In this document: positions 54,405 through 63,285 of the stretch, one piece after another
How positions within the stretch are numbered: position 1 is the first letter of the stretch
How the letters are laid out: every line of letters begins with the position of its first letter
Assembly: GCF_000519305.1 (NCBI RefSeq)
Contig: NZ_JAFG01000008.1
Coordinates: 186,001-250,000 of the forward strand
Source: Mesorhizobium ciceri WSM4083
GTDB lineage: Bacteria; Pseudomonadota; Alphaproteobacteria; Rhizobiales; Rhizobiaceae
Direction: 5' to 3'
DNA length: 64,000 bases
Notes under the pieces: generated by a model
The model's input: only the letters and a program-made list of their open reading frames with translations
Told to the model about the DNA's origin: nothing
Database searches by the model: none
Position numbers and translations under genes: made by a program

Positions 54405-54986
54405 ATGTTCGACCCTCGTGAAAAAATCGCCCTATTCATCGACGGCGCCAATCTCTACGCGACGTCGCGCGCACTCGGCTTCGACATCGACTACCGCAAG
54501 CTTCTGTCGAGCTTCCAGAAGCGCGGCTATCTGCTGCGCGCCTATTATTACACGGCACTGGTCGAGGATCAGGAATACTCCTCGATCCGCCCGCTGATCG
54601 ACTGGCTCGACTATAACGGCTTCAAGGTGGTCACCAAGCCGGCCAAGGAATTCACCGACTCGACCGGTCGCCGCAAGATCAAGGGCAACATGGACATCGA
54701 ACTTGCGGTCGATGCGCTGCAGCTTGCCGACGTCGTCGACCACTACGTCATCTTTTCCGGCGACGGCGACTTCCGCACGCTGGTCGAGGCGCTGCAGCGG
54801 CGTGGCCGCAAGGTGTCGATCGTCTCGACCATGGCCTCGCAGCCGCCGATGATCTCCGACGACCTGCGCCGCCAAGCCGACCATTTCATCGACCTGACGA
54901 CCTTGAAGAACGAGGTTGGCCGCGATCCGTCCGAGCGCCCGGTGCGCCGGCCCGAGCCGGCCGAAGTCGACGAGGACGATTACTGA
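54405..54986 (+). CDS. NYN-domain (LabA/DUF88-like) protein
   Basis: A 193-residue protein with a PIN-like NYN nuclease domain. The conserved Asp are in IALFIDGANLYATSR (D near residue 12) and KGNMDIELAVDALQL, and in YVIFSGDGDFRTLVEAL. The C-terminal 25 residues are acidic. It is preceded by GAAGGA at a good distance from ATG 54405. It starts the plus-strand pair with the uracil-DNA glycosylase. An RNase activity is predicted from the family. Confidence 0.87.
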   Translation: MFDPREKIALFIDGANLYATSRALGFDIDYRKLLSSFQKRGYLLRAYYYTALVEDQEYSSIRPLIDWLDYNGFKVVTKPAKEFTDSTGRRKIKGNMDIELAVDALQLADVVDHYVIFSGDGDFRTLVEALQRRGRKVSIVSTMASQPPMISDDLRRQADHFIDLTTLKNEVGRDPSERPVRRPEPAEVDEDDY

Positions 54987-54996
54987 GGCGGTCGCC

Positions 54997-55653
54997 TTGA
55001 CCGTCCTTTCCGCCTCCGAACCCGGCCGCGATTGCCCGCTTTGCCCGCGGCTGCATGATTTCATCGCCGAATGGCGGCAGCGCGAGCCGTCCTGGTTCAA
55101 TGCGCCGGTGCCGACTTTTTTACCTCCCGAAGGTGACGCGGCGGTTCAGTTGCTGATCGTCGGGCTGGCGCCTGGCCTTCGCGGTGCCAATCGAACGGGT
55201 CGCCCGTTCACCGGCGACTATGCCGGCGACCTGCTCTACTCGACGATGATTTCGCACGGTTTTGCACGCGGCGAATTCAAGGCCCGGCCCGACGACGGAT
55301 TGGAGCTTGTCGGCACGGCGATCACCAATACGGTGCGCTGCGTGCCGCCGGAGAACAAGCCGGTGGGCGCAGAGATTGCCACGTGCCGGACATTCCTGGT
55401 GCCGACAATCGCCAGGTTCCCGAACCTGCGCGCCGTGCTGGCACTGGGATCAATCGCGCACCAGTCGACGGTGCGGGCGCTGGGCGGGCGTGTCGCCGCC
55501 TATCCGTTCAAGCATGGCGGGCAGCTGCCGGCCGGCGGCATCACGCTGTTTTCGAGCTATCATTGCTCGCGCTACAACACCAACACCGGCGTGCTGACCG
55601 AAGCGATGTTCGTCAGCGTTTTCAGCCAGATAGCGGCGTTCCTGGGCAAGTAG
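54997..55653 (+). CDS. Uracil-DNA glycosylase family protein (type 5-like)
   Basis: A 218-residue uracil-DNA glycosylase of the UdgB (family 5) kind. The active-site loop is LIVGLAPGLRGANRTGRPFT then GDYAGDLLY, and SSYHCSRYNTNTG is the C-terminal His motif. CPLCPRLHDF provides the N-terminal Fe-S Cys pair; other Cys (VRCVPP, TCRTF) complete the cluster. I propose TTG 54997 as start, 10 bases after the NYN stop and behind a GAGG; an in-frame ATG at 54916 lies inside the NYN gene. Confidence 0.85.
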   Translation: MTVLSASEPGRDCPLCPRLHDFIAEWRQREPSWFNAPVPTFLPPEGDAAVQLLIVGLAPGLRGANRTGRPFTGDYAGDLLYSTMISHGFARGEFKARPDDGLELVGTAITNTVRCVPPENKPVGAEIATCRTFLVPTIARFPNLRAVLALGSIAHQSTVRALGGRVAAYPFKHGGQLPAGGITLFSSYHCSRYNTNTGVLTEAMFVSVFSQIAAFLGK

Positions 55654-55679
55654 CCACGATAAGCAATCAGCCTCTCCCC

Positions 55680-55715
55680 TTGACAATAGTCAACCATGGT
55701 TTACACTTACCATGA
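55680..55715 (+). promoter_or_regulatory. Promoter-operator of the HigBA-like module
   Basis: TTGACA (55680-55685) and TACACT (55702-55707), 16 bases apart, form a good sigma70-like promoter. Two dyads overlap it: TTGAC-AATA-GTCAA on the -35 and ATGGT-TTACACTT-ACCAT (55696-55713) over the -10. The predicted +1 falls at or next to the A of the second in-frame ATG (55715). Confidence 0.65.
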
Positions 55716-56023
55716 TGCAGGTTTTCGAAACCGACACATTTAAACGCTGGCTCGAAGACCTCCGCGACGCGCAAGCAAAAGCCCGCATTGTTCGGCGCAT
55801 CGACCGGCTGACCGCAGGCAATCCGGGAGACGTCAAGCCCGTTGGCGAGGGCATAAGCGAAATGCGGATCGACAATGGTCCTGGCTATCGCATCTATTTC
55901 CTCCAAGCAGGCAGCTTGTGCGTGCTGCTCCTTTGCGGTGGCGACAAAGGAACGCAAAGCAGGGATATCGCAGGCGCAAAAAGACTCGCCAAGGAATGGA
56001 AGGACAAGGCAATATGGCAATGA
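55712..56023 (+). CDS. HigB/RelE-superfamily toxin (addiction module killer protein)
   Basis: A 103-residue RelE/ParE-fold toxin. ETDTFKRWLEDLRDAQAKAR, then ISEMRIDNGPGYRIYFLQAG, with the basic GGDKGTQSRDIAGAKRLAKE tail. The Arg/Tyr residues of GYRIYF are those expected in mRNA-cleaving members. Toxin comes first in the operon, as in higBA. Translation may begin at the first or the second ATG. Confidence 0.85.
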   Translation: MMQVFETDTFKRWLEDLRDAQAKARIVRRIDRLTAGNPGDVKPVGEGISEMRIDNGPGYRIYFLQAGSLCVLLLCGGDKGTQSRDIAGAKRLAKEWKDKAIWQ

Positions 56024-56319
56024 AAGTCACAGCTTTTGACGGCGCCGAATATCTCGACACTCCAGAGGCAATCGAAGCATATCTGGCAGCGACGTGCGAA
56101 GATGGCACCGCAGCGGAGATTGCTCATGCGCTTGGCGTCATTGCACGTGCGCAGAACATGACGAGACTTGCCGAGAAAGCCGGTATGACGCGACAGGCTC
56201 TCTACAAGGCCCTGAGCGGCGAAGGGAATCCCGAATTCGCAACGATCATGAAAGTGGCCGAAGCGCTTGGTCTGAAACTGACCTTCGTGAGCGCGCAGGC
56301 CGGACGGAACGCTGCGTAA
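56014..56319 (+). CDS. HigA-like antitoxin (addiction module antidote protein)
   Basis: A 101-residue antitoxin with a helix-turn-helix: ARAQNMTRLAEKAGMTRQAL and YKALSGEGNPEFATIMKVAE. AAGGA lies about ten bases before the ATG at 56014. An internal ATG (56020) overlaps the toxin stop. It should bind the promoter dyads together with the toxin. Confidence 0.85.
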   Translation: MAMKVTAFDGAEYLDTPEAIEAYLAATCEDGTAAEIAHALGVIARAQNMTRLAEKAGMTRQALYKALSGEGNPEFATIMKVAEALGLKLTFVSAQAGRNAA

Positions 56320-56374
56320 CACGGATCAGCGCGCCGATATGTGGTTCTCCATCTCGCCAGTGGAATTCGTCTGA

Positions 56375-57082
56375 TCAAGGCGCCGCAAACAGTTCGGCTA
56401 GTTTTTCCTGCCCACCCTGCAGCACATTCAGATCGACATCGCCATTGATGCCGTCGACGCGCCCCCTGTTGTGGTACTGCCAGTAGACCCAGTCGTCGCG
56501 ATCCGGCTCCAGAAGCAAGGAGCGAAGCCAGAGCGGACGGGCAGCAATGCGCCCGGCATAGGCTTCCGCTGCATCGTCGGTCAGATAGACAATCGCAGGC
56601 TTGCCGAACGCTGCCTCGACAGGAGCGAGGAACGCGGCCAGTTCGGCTTTCAATTGTTCGGGCGTCGGCCGCTGCGGGCAATTGCCGCCGAATTCGATGT
56701 CGACCACCGGCGGCAGCAGCGGCTGATCGTGTGGCACAACCGAGATGAAATTCTTCGCCTGGTCGGCGCCAGGCCGGCAAAAAGTGAAAAAGTGATAGGC
56801 GCCAACGGCGATTCCGGCGGCGCGGGCCTCTTCCAGATTCCGCGCGAAGGCATCGTCGACATGGTCGCCGCCTTCGGTCGCCTTGATGACGGCAAAGGCG
56901 ACATCGTCGGCGGCTACGCGCCGCCAATCGATCCGGCCCTGATGATGGGAGACATCGATGCCCCTGACCGGATATTTATCTCGGTCCGGCGAGAATGTGC
57001 GGAAATAGAGATAGCCGCCTGCTGCAACGAAACATACCATGACCAGGCTGACCAAACCAAAGAGGACAATCCGGTTCTTCAA
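56375..57082 (-). CDS. GH25 lysozyme-like protein
   Basis: A 235-residue muramidase-type protein. The N-terminal membrane anchor (IVLFGLVSLVMVCFVAAGGY) is followed by the GH25 barrel. D43 in GIDVSHHQG and D128/E130 in VVDIEF are the catalytic acids, and DVDLNVLQGG closes the barrel. It would cleave peptidoglycan from the periplasmic side. It follows smpB by 42 bases on the same strand. Confidence 0.88.
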   Translation of the reverse strand: MKNRIVLFGLVSLVMVCFVAAGGYLYFRTFSPDRDKYPVRGIDVSHHQGRIDWRRVAADDVAFAVIKATEGGDHVDDAFARNLEEARAAGIAVGAYHFFTFCRPGADQAKNFISVVPHDQPLLPPVVDIEFGGNCPQRPTPEQLKAELAAFLAPVEAAFGKPAIVYLTDDAAEAYAGRIAARPLWLRSLLLEPDRDDWVYWQYHNRGRVDGINGDVDLNVLQGGQEKLAELFAAP

Positions 57083-57124
57083 GACTATCCTCTTCGGCGT
57101 TTCGTCCGCTTCGCGAACCGCTCC

Positions 57125-57604
57125 TCACCCACGCTCTTTTAACAGCCGGCCCTTCTCGCGCGACCAGTCGCGCTGCTTCTCGGATTCGCGCTTGTCGTGC
57201 AGTTTCTTGCCACGGCCGACAGCGAGCAGCAGCTTGGCGCGGCCCTGGTCGTTGAAATAGATTTTCAGCGGCACCAGCGTCATTCCTTCGCGGTCGACGC
57301 TTTGCGACAGTTTCGCCATCTCGCGCTTGTTGAGCAGCAGCTTGCGGCGGCGCCGCGGCTCGTGGTTGAAGCGGTTGGCCTGCAGATATTCCGGCAGATA
57401 GGAGTTTATCAGCCAGATCTCGCCGCCCTCGACCGAGGCATAGCTGTCCTGGATGTTGGCTTGGCCCTGGCGCAGCGACTTGACCTCGGTGCCGGTCAGC
57501 ACCAGACCGGCCTCGACCGTGTCGAGCACCTCGTAGGAAAACCGCGCCTTGCGGTTTTCCGAAACGGTCTTGTTGTTGGGATCGGCTTTTCTGACCTGGT
57601 TCAT
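57125..57604 (-). CDS. smpB: SsrA-binding protein SmpB
   Basis: A 159-residue SmpB. It contains NRKARFSYEVLDTVEAGLVL, GTEVKSLRQGQANIQDSYAS and the basic C-terminal tail WSREKGRLLKERG. It brings tmRNA to stalled ribosomes. I chose ATG 57604. The gene is separated from the upstream dapA by a large inverted-repeat element. Confidence 0.95.
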   Translation of the reverse strand: MNQVRKADPNNKTVSENRKARFSYEVLDTVEAGLVLTGTEVKSLRQGQANIQDSYASVEGGEIWLINSYLPEYLQANRFNHEPRRRRKLLLNKREMAKLSQSVDREGMTLVPLKIYFNDQGRAKLLLAVGRGKKLHDKRESEKQRDWSREKGRLLKERG

Positions 57605-57612
57605 GATGCTTA

Positions 57613-57754
57613 GAGTCCGTTTCGAAACTCGCTCCTGCGAGTCAGATGATGGTGTCATCGAGAACCGGAGCGGAGCGTACATATAGTACGCGAGCACCGG
57701 AAGCGCAGGTGACGCCTTCAGATGGCCGCAGGAGTAGAGTTTCCAAACGGGCTC
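57613..57754. repeat. RIME-like palindromic element between dapA and smpB
   Basis: The left arm 57613-57658 and right arm 57709-57754 (46 bases each) are imperfect inverted copies, including a shared CTCCTGCG. A central dyad GCGTAC-ATATA-GTACGC (57675-57691) lies in between. The whole element fills the space from the smpB start to the dapA stop. Similar intergenic palindromes are widespread in rhizobia (RIME/ABC-type). It would form a large hairpin in the dapA-smpB mRNA. Confidence 0.75.
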
Positions 57755-57755
57755 G

Positions 57756-58637
57756 CTAATTAATCAAGCCGGCGTGCTTCATAGCCGCATCGATCTTGTC
57801 GGCAGTCGACTGTTCGATCGTCACCAGCGGCGAGCGCAGCACGTTTTCGACCTTGCCCAGCTTCGACAGCGCATATTTCGCCCCGGAAACGCCGGGCTCG
57901 AGGAAGATTGCCTTGTGCAGCGGCAGCAGACGGTCCTGCAGATCCAGCGCCTTGGCGCTGTCGCCGGCAAGCGTTGCCTCCTGGAATTCGGCGCAGAGCC
58001 GCGGCGCAACGTTCGACGTCACTGAAATGCAGCCGACGCCGCCATGCGCGTTGAAGCCGAGCGCCGAAGCGTCCTCGCCCGAGAGCTGGATGAAATCCTT
58101 GCCGCACGTGGCGCGCTGCTCGGAGACCCGTTCGACCTTGCCGGTGGCATCCTTGACGCCGACGATGTTCTTGAAGTCGTGCACGAGCCGGCCCATCGTC
58201 TCCGGCATCATGTCAATCACCGAGCGCGGCGGGATGTTGTAGATGATGATCGGCAGCTTGGTCGCCCTGGCGACCGCCGCGAAGTGCTCGTAAAGGCCGC
58301 GCTGTGTCGGCCTGTTGTAGTAGGGCGTGACGACGAGGGCGGCATCGGCGCCGGCCTTCTCGGCATACTGCACGAGGCCGACGGCTTCCTCGGTGTTGTT
58401 GGAACCGGCGCCGGCAACGACCGGAACGCGTCCCTTGGCAACCTCGATGCACACCTTGACGACCTGGCGGTGCTCGTCATGCGACAACGTCGGCGATTCG
58501 CCGGTGGTGCCCACGGGAACCAGTCCCGTCGTGCCCTCGCCGAGCTGCCATTCGACGAACGCGCGAAAGGCTTTCTCGTCGAAACGCCCGCTCTTTTCGA
58601 ACGGTGTCACGAGCGCAGTAAGCGAGCCTCTCAGCAT
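57756..58637 (-). CDS. dapA: 4-hydroxy-tetrahydrodipicolinate synthase
   Basis: A 293-residue DapA. The substrate loop is GTTGESPTLSHDEH and the catalytic Tyr is in YYNRPTQRG. The Schiff-base Lys is in IVGVKDATGKVERV. It condenses pyruvate and aspartate-semialdehyde in lysine/DAP synthesis. AAGGAG lies nine bases before ATG 58637; a TTG three codons upstream is less likely. Confidence 0.94.
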   Translation of the reverse strand: MLRGSLTALVTPFEKSGRFDEKAFRAFVEWQLGEGTTGLVPVGTTGESPTLSHDEHRQVVKVCIEVAKGRVPVVAGAGSNNTEEAVGLVQYAEKAGADAALVVTPYYNRPTQRGLYEHFAAVARATKLPIIIYNIPPRSVIDMMPETMGRLVHDFKNIVGVKDATGKVERVSEQRATCGKDFIQLSGEDASALGFNAHGGVGCISVTSNVAPRLCAEFQEATLAGDSAKALDLQDRLLPLHKAIFLEPGVSGAKYALSKLGKVENVLRSPLVTIEQSTADKIDAAMKHAGLIN

Positions 58638-58884
58638 ATCGTCCAACTCCTTGGCACTTCTGGTGTTTTGTGTCGGTGTTTGTGGTCGCGCCTTCTAACC
58701 GAAAGCGAAGCGGCGCACCATAGTCTCGACACGGTTACGCGGCAAGCATCGCCATGGTGCCAGCAAGCGCAATTCGAACGGCCTCGCTAACTCTTTGTTT
58801 ACGGGCTCTTCACGACCTAAGTTTAGGCTTCGAGGCATCTTCGCCAGCTTGTGGAATGCCAGGACAAGGAAAGACTTAAGGATC

Positions 58885-60936
58885 ATGCCGGGCGGTCGGC
58901 CTCACGTTTTCGCGCTGCTTGGCGCCACGCTCGCGCTGATGCCGGGCATGGCGATCAGCGGTAGCGTGGACGTACGGGTCACCTCAGCCATTCCGATTGC
59001 AGGCGCGGCAATTGCGCTGCCAGACCTGCAGGACAGGACGCGACAGGCGCCCTTGCCCGACGTCGCCCCCCTGAAAAGCGGGCTGGATGCGTTGGCGGCG
59101 GGCGATACTCCCCGCGCTCGTGGCGTGCGCGATGCCCTTCCGGCTCAGTCGCTCGACCAGCATATCCTTGCCTGGGCGATCGCGCTTTATGGCGGCGACA
59201 AGGTTCCGAGCGGCGATATCACTGCCGCGGCCAAGATGCTGCCCAACTGGCCGGGGACCGTCGCCCTGCGCAAGAACAGCGAGCGCGCACTCTATGGCGA
59301 GAACCCTGCCCCCGACATCGTTGTCAGGGCGTTCGATGGCAGCCAGCCGCAGACATTCGAAGGCGTGATGGTTCTCGCCCGCGCTTATGTGGCGTCGGGC
59401 AATACCAAAGCGGCGCTTTCCGTGCTGTCGCCCTTCTGGCGCACCGCGATCCTGGAGGCCAAGGACGAGGCGGCGCTGATCAAGGAATTCGGCAGCCTGA
59501 TCCCGGCCGCCGACCACCGCTTTCGCATGGAGCGCATGTTCTATGCCGACCGTGCGAATTCCGCCCTGCGTGTCGCCGGCCTTGCCGGTGCCCAGCAGCT
59601 CGCCGATGCATGGGCGGCGGCCGACAAAGGCGACAAGAACGCGCCCAAGCTGCTGAAGGCCGTGCCCGCGACGCAACGTTCGGCCGGCTACTTCTTCGCG
59701 CAGGCCGAATATCTGCGCAAGCAGGAGGATTTTGCCGGCGCCGCCGCCATTGTGATGCAGGCGCCAACGAACCGCGAAGCTCTGGTCGATCCGGATGCCT
59801 GGTGGGTCGAGCGCCGGGTGCTGTCGCGCGAACTGGTCGACCAGGGCGACATGAAGACCGCGTACAAGATCGTCGCCACACACGCCGCCGAAAGTGCCAC
59901 CAATGCTGCGGACGCCGAATTCCACGCCGGCTGGTACGCGCTGCGTGGGCTGAACGACCCCAAGCTTGCCGCAACGCATTTCGCTCGCATCGCCGACCTT
60001 GCCCAAGGGCCGATGACGCTGTCGCGCGCTTATTACTGGCTCGGCCGTGCCGCCGAAGTCGGCGGCCCGGGCAACGCCAAGGATTATTTTGCGCGCGCTG
60101 CTGCCTACGGCACGACATTTTACGGCCAGCTTGCCGCCGAACGTGTCGGCCGGCAGGCGCTCAACATCGTCTATCCCTCGCCAAGTGCAGCCGACCGGCA
60201 GAATTTTGCCGGCCGCGAGGCAGTCAGCGCCATCAAGCGGCTGCAGGAGGCGGGCTACGACCGCTATGCCGAGACGCTTTATCGCGACCTTGCCGGGCAG
60301 TTGACCAGTCCGGGCGAACTGGCGCTGCTCGCTGTCCTTGCCGAAAAGCAAGGCAACCATTTCATGGCGCTGAAAATCGGCAAGATCGCCGGGGCGCGCG
60401 GCATCGATGTCGGTGCCTTGTCGCATCCGCTCGGCGTCATTCCCGATTCGGCTGACATTTCCGGCTCGGGCAAGGCGCTGGCCTATGCGATCGCCCGCCA
60501 GGAAAGCGAATTCAACATCGGCGCCGTATCCAGCGCCGGCGCGCGCGGGCTGCTGCAGCTGATGCCGGGAACAGCAAGGCAACTGGCGAAGAAGGCCGGG
60601 CTGCAGTTTTCGCAAACACGGCTGACCACTGATGCCGGTTACAATGCGACGCTTGGTTCGGCCTTCCTCGGCGAACAGCTCGACCGCTTCAACGGCTCTT
60701 ACGTGCTGACCTTCGCCGGCTACAATGCCGGCCCCAACCGCGCCAGCCAGTGGGTGGCCAGATATGGCGACCCGCGCGGCAAGGACATCGACGCGGTCGT
60801 CGACTGGATCGAGCGGATTCCCTACACGGAAACAAGAAGTTACGTTCAGCGCGTGATGGAGAATTACGAGGTCTACAAGATGCGGATTTCCGGCAAATAC
60901 GACATTGTCGGGGATCTGGTGAACGGGCGGGGTTGA
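58885..60936 (+). CDS. slt: Soluble lytic murein transglycosylase (Slt70-like)
   Basis: A 683-residue protein. The signal peptide (GRPHVFALLGATLALMPGMA, then IS) leads to an alpha-helical superhelix domain rich in Ala (about 50-520). The C-terminal lysozyme-like domain begins ALAYAIARQESEFNIGAVSS, with catalytic Glu in RQESEF, then GLLQLMPGTARQL and YNAGPNRASQW. It cleaves peptidoglycan with formation of 1,6-anhydro ends. ATG 58885 is chosen; the frame upstream starts at TTG and is unlike a signal. It is divergent from dapA. Confidence 0.92.
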   Translation: MPGGRPHVFALLGATLALMPGMAISGSVDVRVTSAIPIAGAAIALPDLQDRTRQAPLPDVAPLKSGLDALAAGDTPRARGVRDALPAQSLDQHILAWAIALYGGDKVPSGDITAAAKMLPNWPGTVALRKNSERALYGENPAPDIVVRAFDGSQPQTFEGVMVLARAYVASGNTKAALSVLSPFWRTAILEAKDEAALIKEFGSLIPAADHRFRMERMFYADRANSALRVAGLAGAQQLADAWAAADKGDKNAPKLLKAVPATQRSAGYFFAQAEYLRKQEDFAGAAAIVMQAPTNREALVDPDAWWVERRVLSRELVDQGDMKTAYKIVATHAAESATNAADAEFHAGWYALRGLNDPKLAATHFARIADLAQGPMTLSRAYYWLGRAAEVGGPGNAKDYFARAAAYGTTFYGQLAAERVGRQALNIVYPSPSAADRQNFAGREAVSAIKRLQEAGYDRYAETLYRDLAGQLTSPGELALLAVLAEKQGNHFMALKIGKIAGARGIDVGALSHPLGVIPDSADISGSGKALAYAIARQESEFNIGAVSSAGARGLLQLMPGTARQLAKKAGLQFSQTRLTTDAGYNATLGSAFLGEQLDRFNGSYVLTFAGYNAGPNRASQWVARYGDPRGKDIDAVVDWIERIPYTETRSYVQRVMENYEVYKMRISGKYDIVGDLVNGRG

Positions 60937-60959
60937 CCGACAACAAGGCAACCGCTTCG

Positions 60960-61167
60960 CCGAAGCTGCCAATCTCCCCCCTTGCGGGGGAGATGCCTGG
61001 CAAGGCAGAGGGGGGTGCGCAGGATCGCCGACCTTTGAGTTAACCCGTCGTTCCGATGTAAACTAACCAGAATCGCGGCTCCAACAGATTGATGGCTTGG
61101 AGGGACAGCACCCCCCTCTGGCCTGCCGGCCATCTCCCCCGCAAGTGGGGAGATTGGGCAGCTTCGG
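60960..61167. repeat. Large rhizobial inverted-repeat element
   Basis: The arms at 60960-61017 and 61109-61167 are near-perfect inverted copies of about 58 bases (ends CCGAAGCTGCC and GGGCAGCTTCGG). Each contains its own hairpin of the AATCTCCCC...GGGGAGAT type. They enclose about 90 bases. The sequence is typical of extragenic mosaic elements of Mesorhizobium and Rhizobium. It lies between slt and a hydrolase gene and encodes nothing. Confidence 0.85.
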
Positions 61168-61243
61168 TGTCGCGCCTTCTATTTGACCATTCATGCCCTC
61201 ACCTGTAGCTGTCCAGATCGGTACAGCGAGGTCGAGCATTCCA

Positions 61244-62143
61244 ATGTCGAGCAACGAGGGTTTTTTCGACTTCTTCTACGCCGCACCGGACGGGTTAAAA
61301 CTCCATGCGCGGGTCTATGGCGAGGCCAATACCGGCCCTTGGCCTGTCATCTGCCTGCCAGGCCTGACTCGCAATGCTCGGGATTTTCATGAGCTCGCAC
61401 TCCATCTTTCGACGCGAGCTGCGATTCCGCGAAAAGTCATTGCCTTCGACTACCGCGGGCGCGGGCTGTCGGCTTACGACACTGACGTCAAAAACTACAA
61501 TGTCGGCATTGAAGCTGGCGACATCCTGGCCGGGCTGGCGGCGCTGAACATCGGGGAAGCGGCCTTCATCGGCACCTCGCGCGGGGGATTGATCATCCAT
61601 GTGCTCGGGATGATGCGGCCATCGGTCCTGAAAGCCATTGTTTTCAACGACATCGGACCGGTGATCGAGACGACCGGACTTGCACATATCCAGTCTTACC
61701 TCGAGCGCGACCCGGCACCGAAAACCCTCACACAGGCGACCGCCGCCCAGCGCAGCGTGCATGGCGAAGACTTCTCCGCCCTTGCCGACGCCGATTGGGA
61801 TCGGATGGTATGGGCTCTCTACCGCGAAACGGATGGTGGGTTGGTGCCGGATTTCGATCCGAAGCTGGTGGATACCGTTGCGAGCCTCGATCTGACGCAG
61901 AAGCTGCCTGATCTATGGCCCCAATTCGAGGCGTTGGCCGCCATCCCGTTGCTCGCCATACGTGGCGCCAATTCGAGATTGCTGTCCATAGATACGCTCA
62001 AGCAGATGAGAGAGCGCCATTCCATGATGGAGGCGATCACTGTCGAGGGCCAGGGCCACGCGCCGTTCCTCGAGACTGGCAGCCTACCGGGCTACATAGC
62101 CGCCTTTCTCGATCAAGCCGAGCGGAAGAAAATCCCGAAGTAA
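61244..62143 (+). CDS. Alpha/beta-hydrolase
   Basis: A 299-residue alpha/beta-hydrolase. The oxyanion region is ICLPGLTRNARDFHELA, the nucleophile is Ser in GTSRGG, and the His is in GQGHAPFLE. The Asp position lies near RGANSRLLS. It resembles haloalkane/epoxide hydrolase-type or carboxylesterase proteins; the substrate is unknown. An upstream ATG at 61193 would add 17 residues. Confidence 0.85.
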   Translation: MSSNEGFFDFFYAAPDGLKLHARVYGEANTGPWPVICLPGLTRNARDFHELALHLSTRAAIPRKVIAFDYRGRGLSAYDTDVKNYNVGIEAGDILAGLAALNIGEAAFIGTSRGGLIIHVLGMMRPSVLKAIVFNDIGPVIETTGLAHIQSYLERDPAPKTLTQATAAQRSVHGEDFSALADADWDRMVWALYRETDGGLVPDFDPKLVDTVASLDLTQKLPDLWPQFEALAAIPLLAIRGANSRLLSIDTLKQMRERHSMMEAITVEGQGHAPFLETGSLPGYIAAFLDQAERKKIPK

Positions 62144-62171
62144 ATCCCATGACCAAACAAGGTCACGGGAT
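62144..62171. terminator. Hairpin after alpha/beta-hydrolase gene
   Basis: ATCCCATGACC-AAACAA-GGTCACGGGAT pairs with one mismatch and starts right after the stop codon. It lies between convergent genes and can serve both strands, although no U-run follows. Confidence 0.6.
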
Positions 62172-62202
62172 AGCTACGATAGTATAGGCAGAATTCTTCA
62201 GC

Positions 62203-63285
62203 CTACTTGGCTTTTGAGCTTTTCCGAGTCGCTTTCGGCGACTCCTTTGCCGTGGCTGCCTCGCCCCTCTGTTTTCGCTCTGCCGAAGAAGTCGTCATAA
62301 CGGGTGATGAAAACACAGAGCCTTCCGTGCTGCCAGCCGGCTGAGTCGATCGAGGTGTCTCCAGCACGATGACACAGCCATCGAGATCGTTGGTGGCCAG
62401 ATGCGCGTAGCGCATCGTCATCGACAGCGTCTGGTGGCCGAGCCACATCTGCACGCGCCTGATGTCGATGCCGCCCTGGACAAGACGCGAGGCGCAGGTA
62501 TGGCGCAGTATGTGCGGCACCACCTGATCGTCGGCGCCGAGGCCGACTTCGGCCTTCGCGTCGTTCCAGATGGCACGGAACTGTGCCTGGCTGAGCTTGG
62601 TGAACGGTCCTTTTGGCCGGCGACCCTCGGTGGGAGGCAGCTTGATGACCTCCTTGACCCGCTCGGTCATTGGAATGGTGCGGCTGCGGCCGGATTTGGT
62701 GATCCAGAAGGAGACGCGATGCTCCTGGATATCGTTCCAGATCAGCCCGAGCGCCTCGCCGAGACGGCATCCGGTGTCGACCAGGAAGACGGAAAGCCTG
62801 TAGGCATCCTCGTTGCGGTTCTTGATGGCGGCGAACAGGCGCGCCTCTTCGTCCCTTTCGAGGAAGCGAATCCGACCCGCCCGCTCCTTCTGGCGGCGGA
62901 ACTCGGGCAGGCTGTGGATATCTCCCATCTTGTGAGCCTTGCGCAGCAGTTTGCTGAGGGCAGCCATCTTTCGATTGATGGTTGCGTTGCTGTTGCCGCG
63001 CTGGCGCAAGGTGCCGATAAGGTTGTCCAGGGTACTTTGGTCAAAGGCGCTGAAACGCTCCCCAAGGAGGATCTCGTCTATTTCGCCGATGAACGAGCTG
63101 ACATTATACTTATGCCGCCCATCATCCCATAATATGTCCCGATATGCTGAAAAAAGATCTCCGACCCGATGCGATTTTACTTCTCTAATCTTGTTGTAGG
63201 TGTATCGAATCTTCGGACTTTGAGAAGAAAACATCGAAAAATGATCAGAGGACTCGCCCTCTTGAATCGCTTCGTTCGTCATCAT
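62203..63285 (-). CDS. Tyrosine recombinase/phage integrase family protein (orphan)
   Basis: A 360-residue tyrosine recombinase. The SAM-like N-terminal domain is at about 30-120 (ILLGERFSAFDQSTLDNLIG). The catalytic domain has R174 (TGCRLGEALG), K197, H258 and R261 (HILRHTCASRL), H284 (WLGHQTLS) and Y293 (MRYAHL), all present. The C-terminal 35 residues are Lys/Ser/Thr-rich. No excisionase, tRNA or attachment repeats are visible beside it. The start is uncertain (ATG 63285, ATG 63282, or TTG 63342). Confidence 0.88.
   Translation of the reverse strand: MMTNEAIQEGESSDHFSMFSSQSPKIRYTYNKIREVKSHRVGDLFSAYRDILWDDGRHKYNVSSFIGEIDEILLGERFSAFDQSTLDNLIGTLRQRGNSNATINRKMAALSKLLRKAHKMGDIHSLPEFRRQKERAGRIRFLERDEEARLFAAIKNRNEDAYRLSVFLVDTGCRLGEALGLIWNDIQEHRVSFWITKSGRSRTIPMTERVKEVIKLPPTEGRRPKGPFTKLSQAQFRAIWNDAKAEVGLGADDQVVPHILRHTCASRLVQGGIDIRRVQMWLGHQTLSMTMRYAHLATNDLDGCVIVLETPRSTQPAGSTEGSVFSSPVMTTSSAERKQRGEAATAKESPKATRKSSKAK

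Noticed and set aside
58984..60972. Open frame of 662 codons on the minus strand
   Set aside because: Antisense to the lytic transglycosylase gene; no recognisable motifs.
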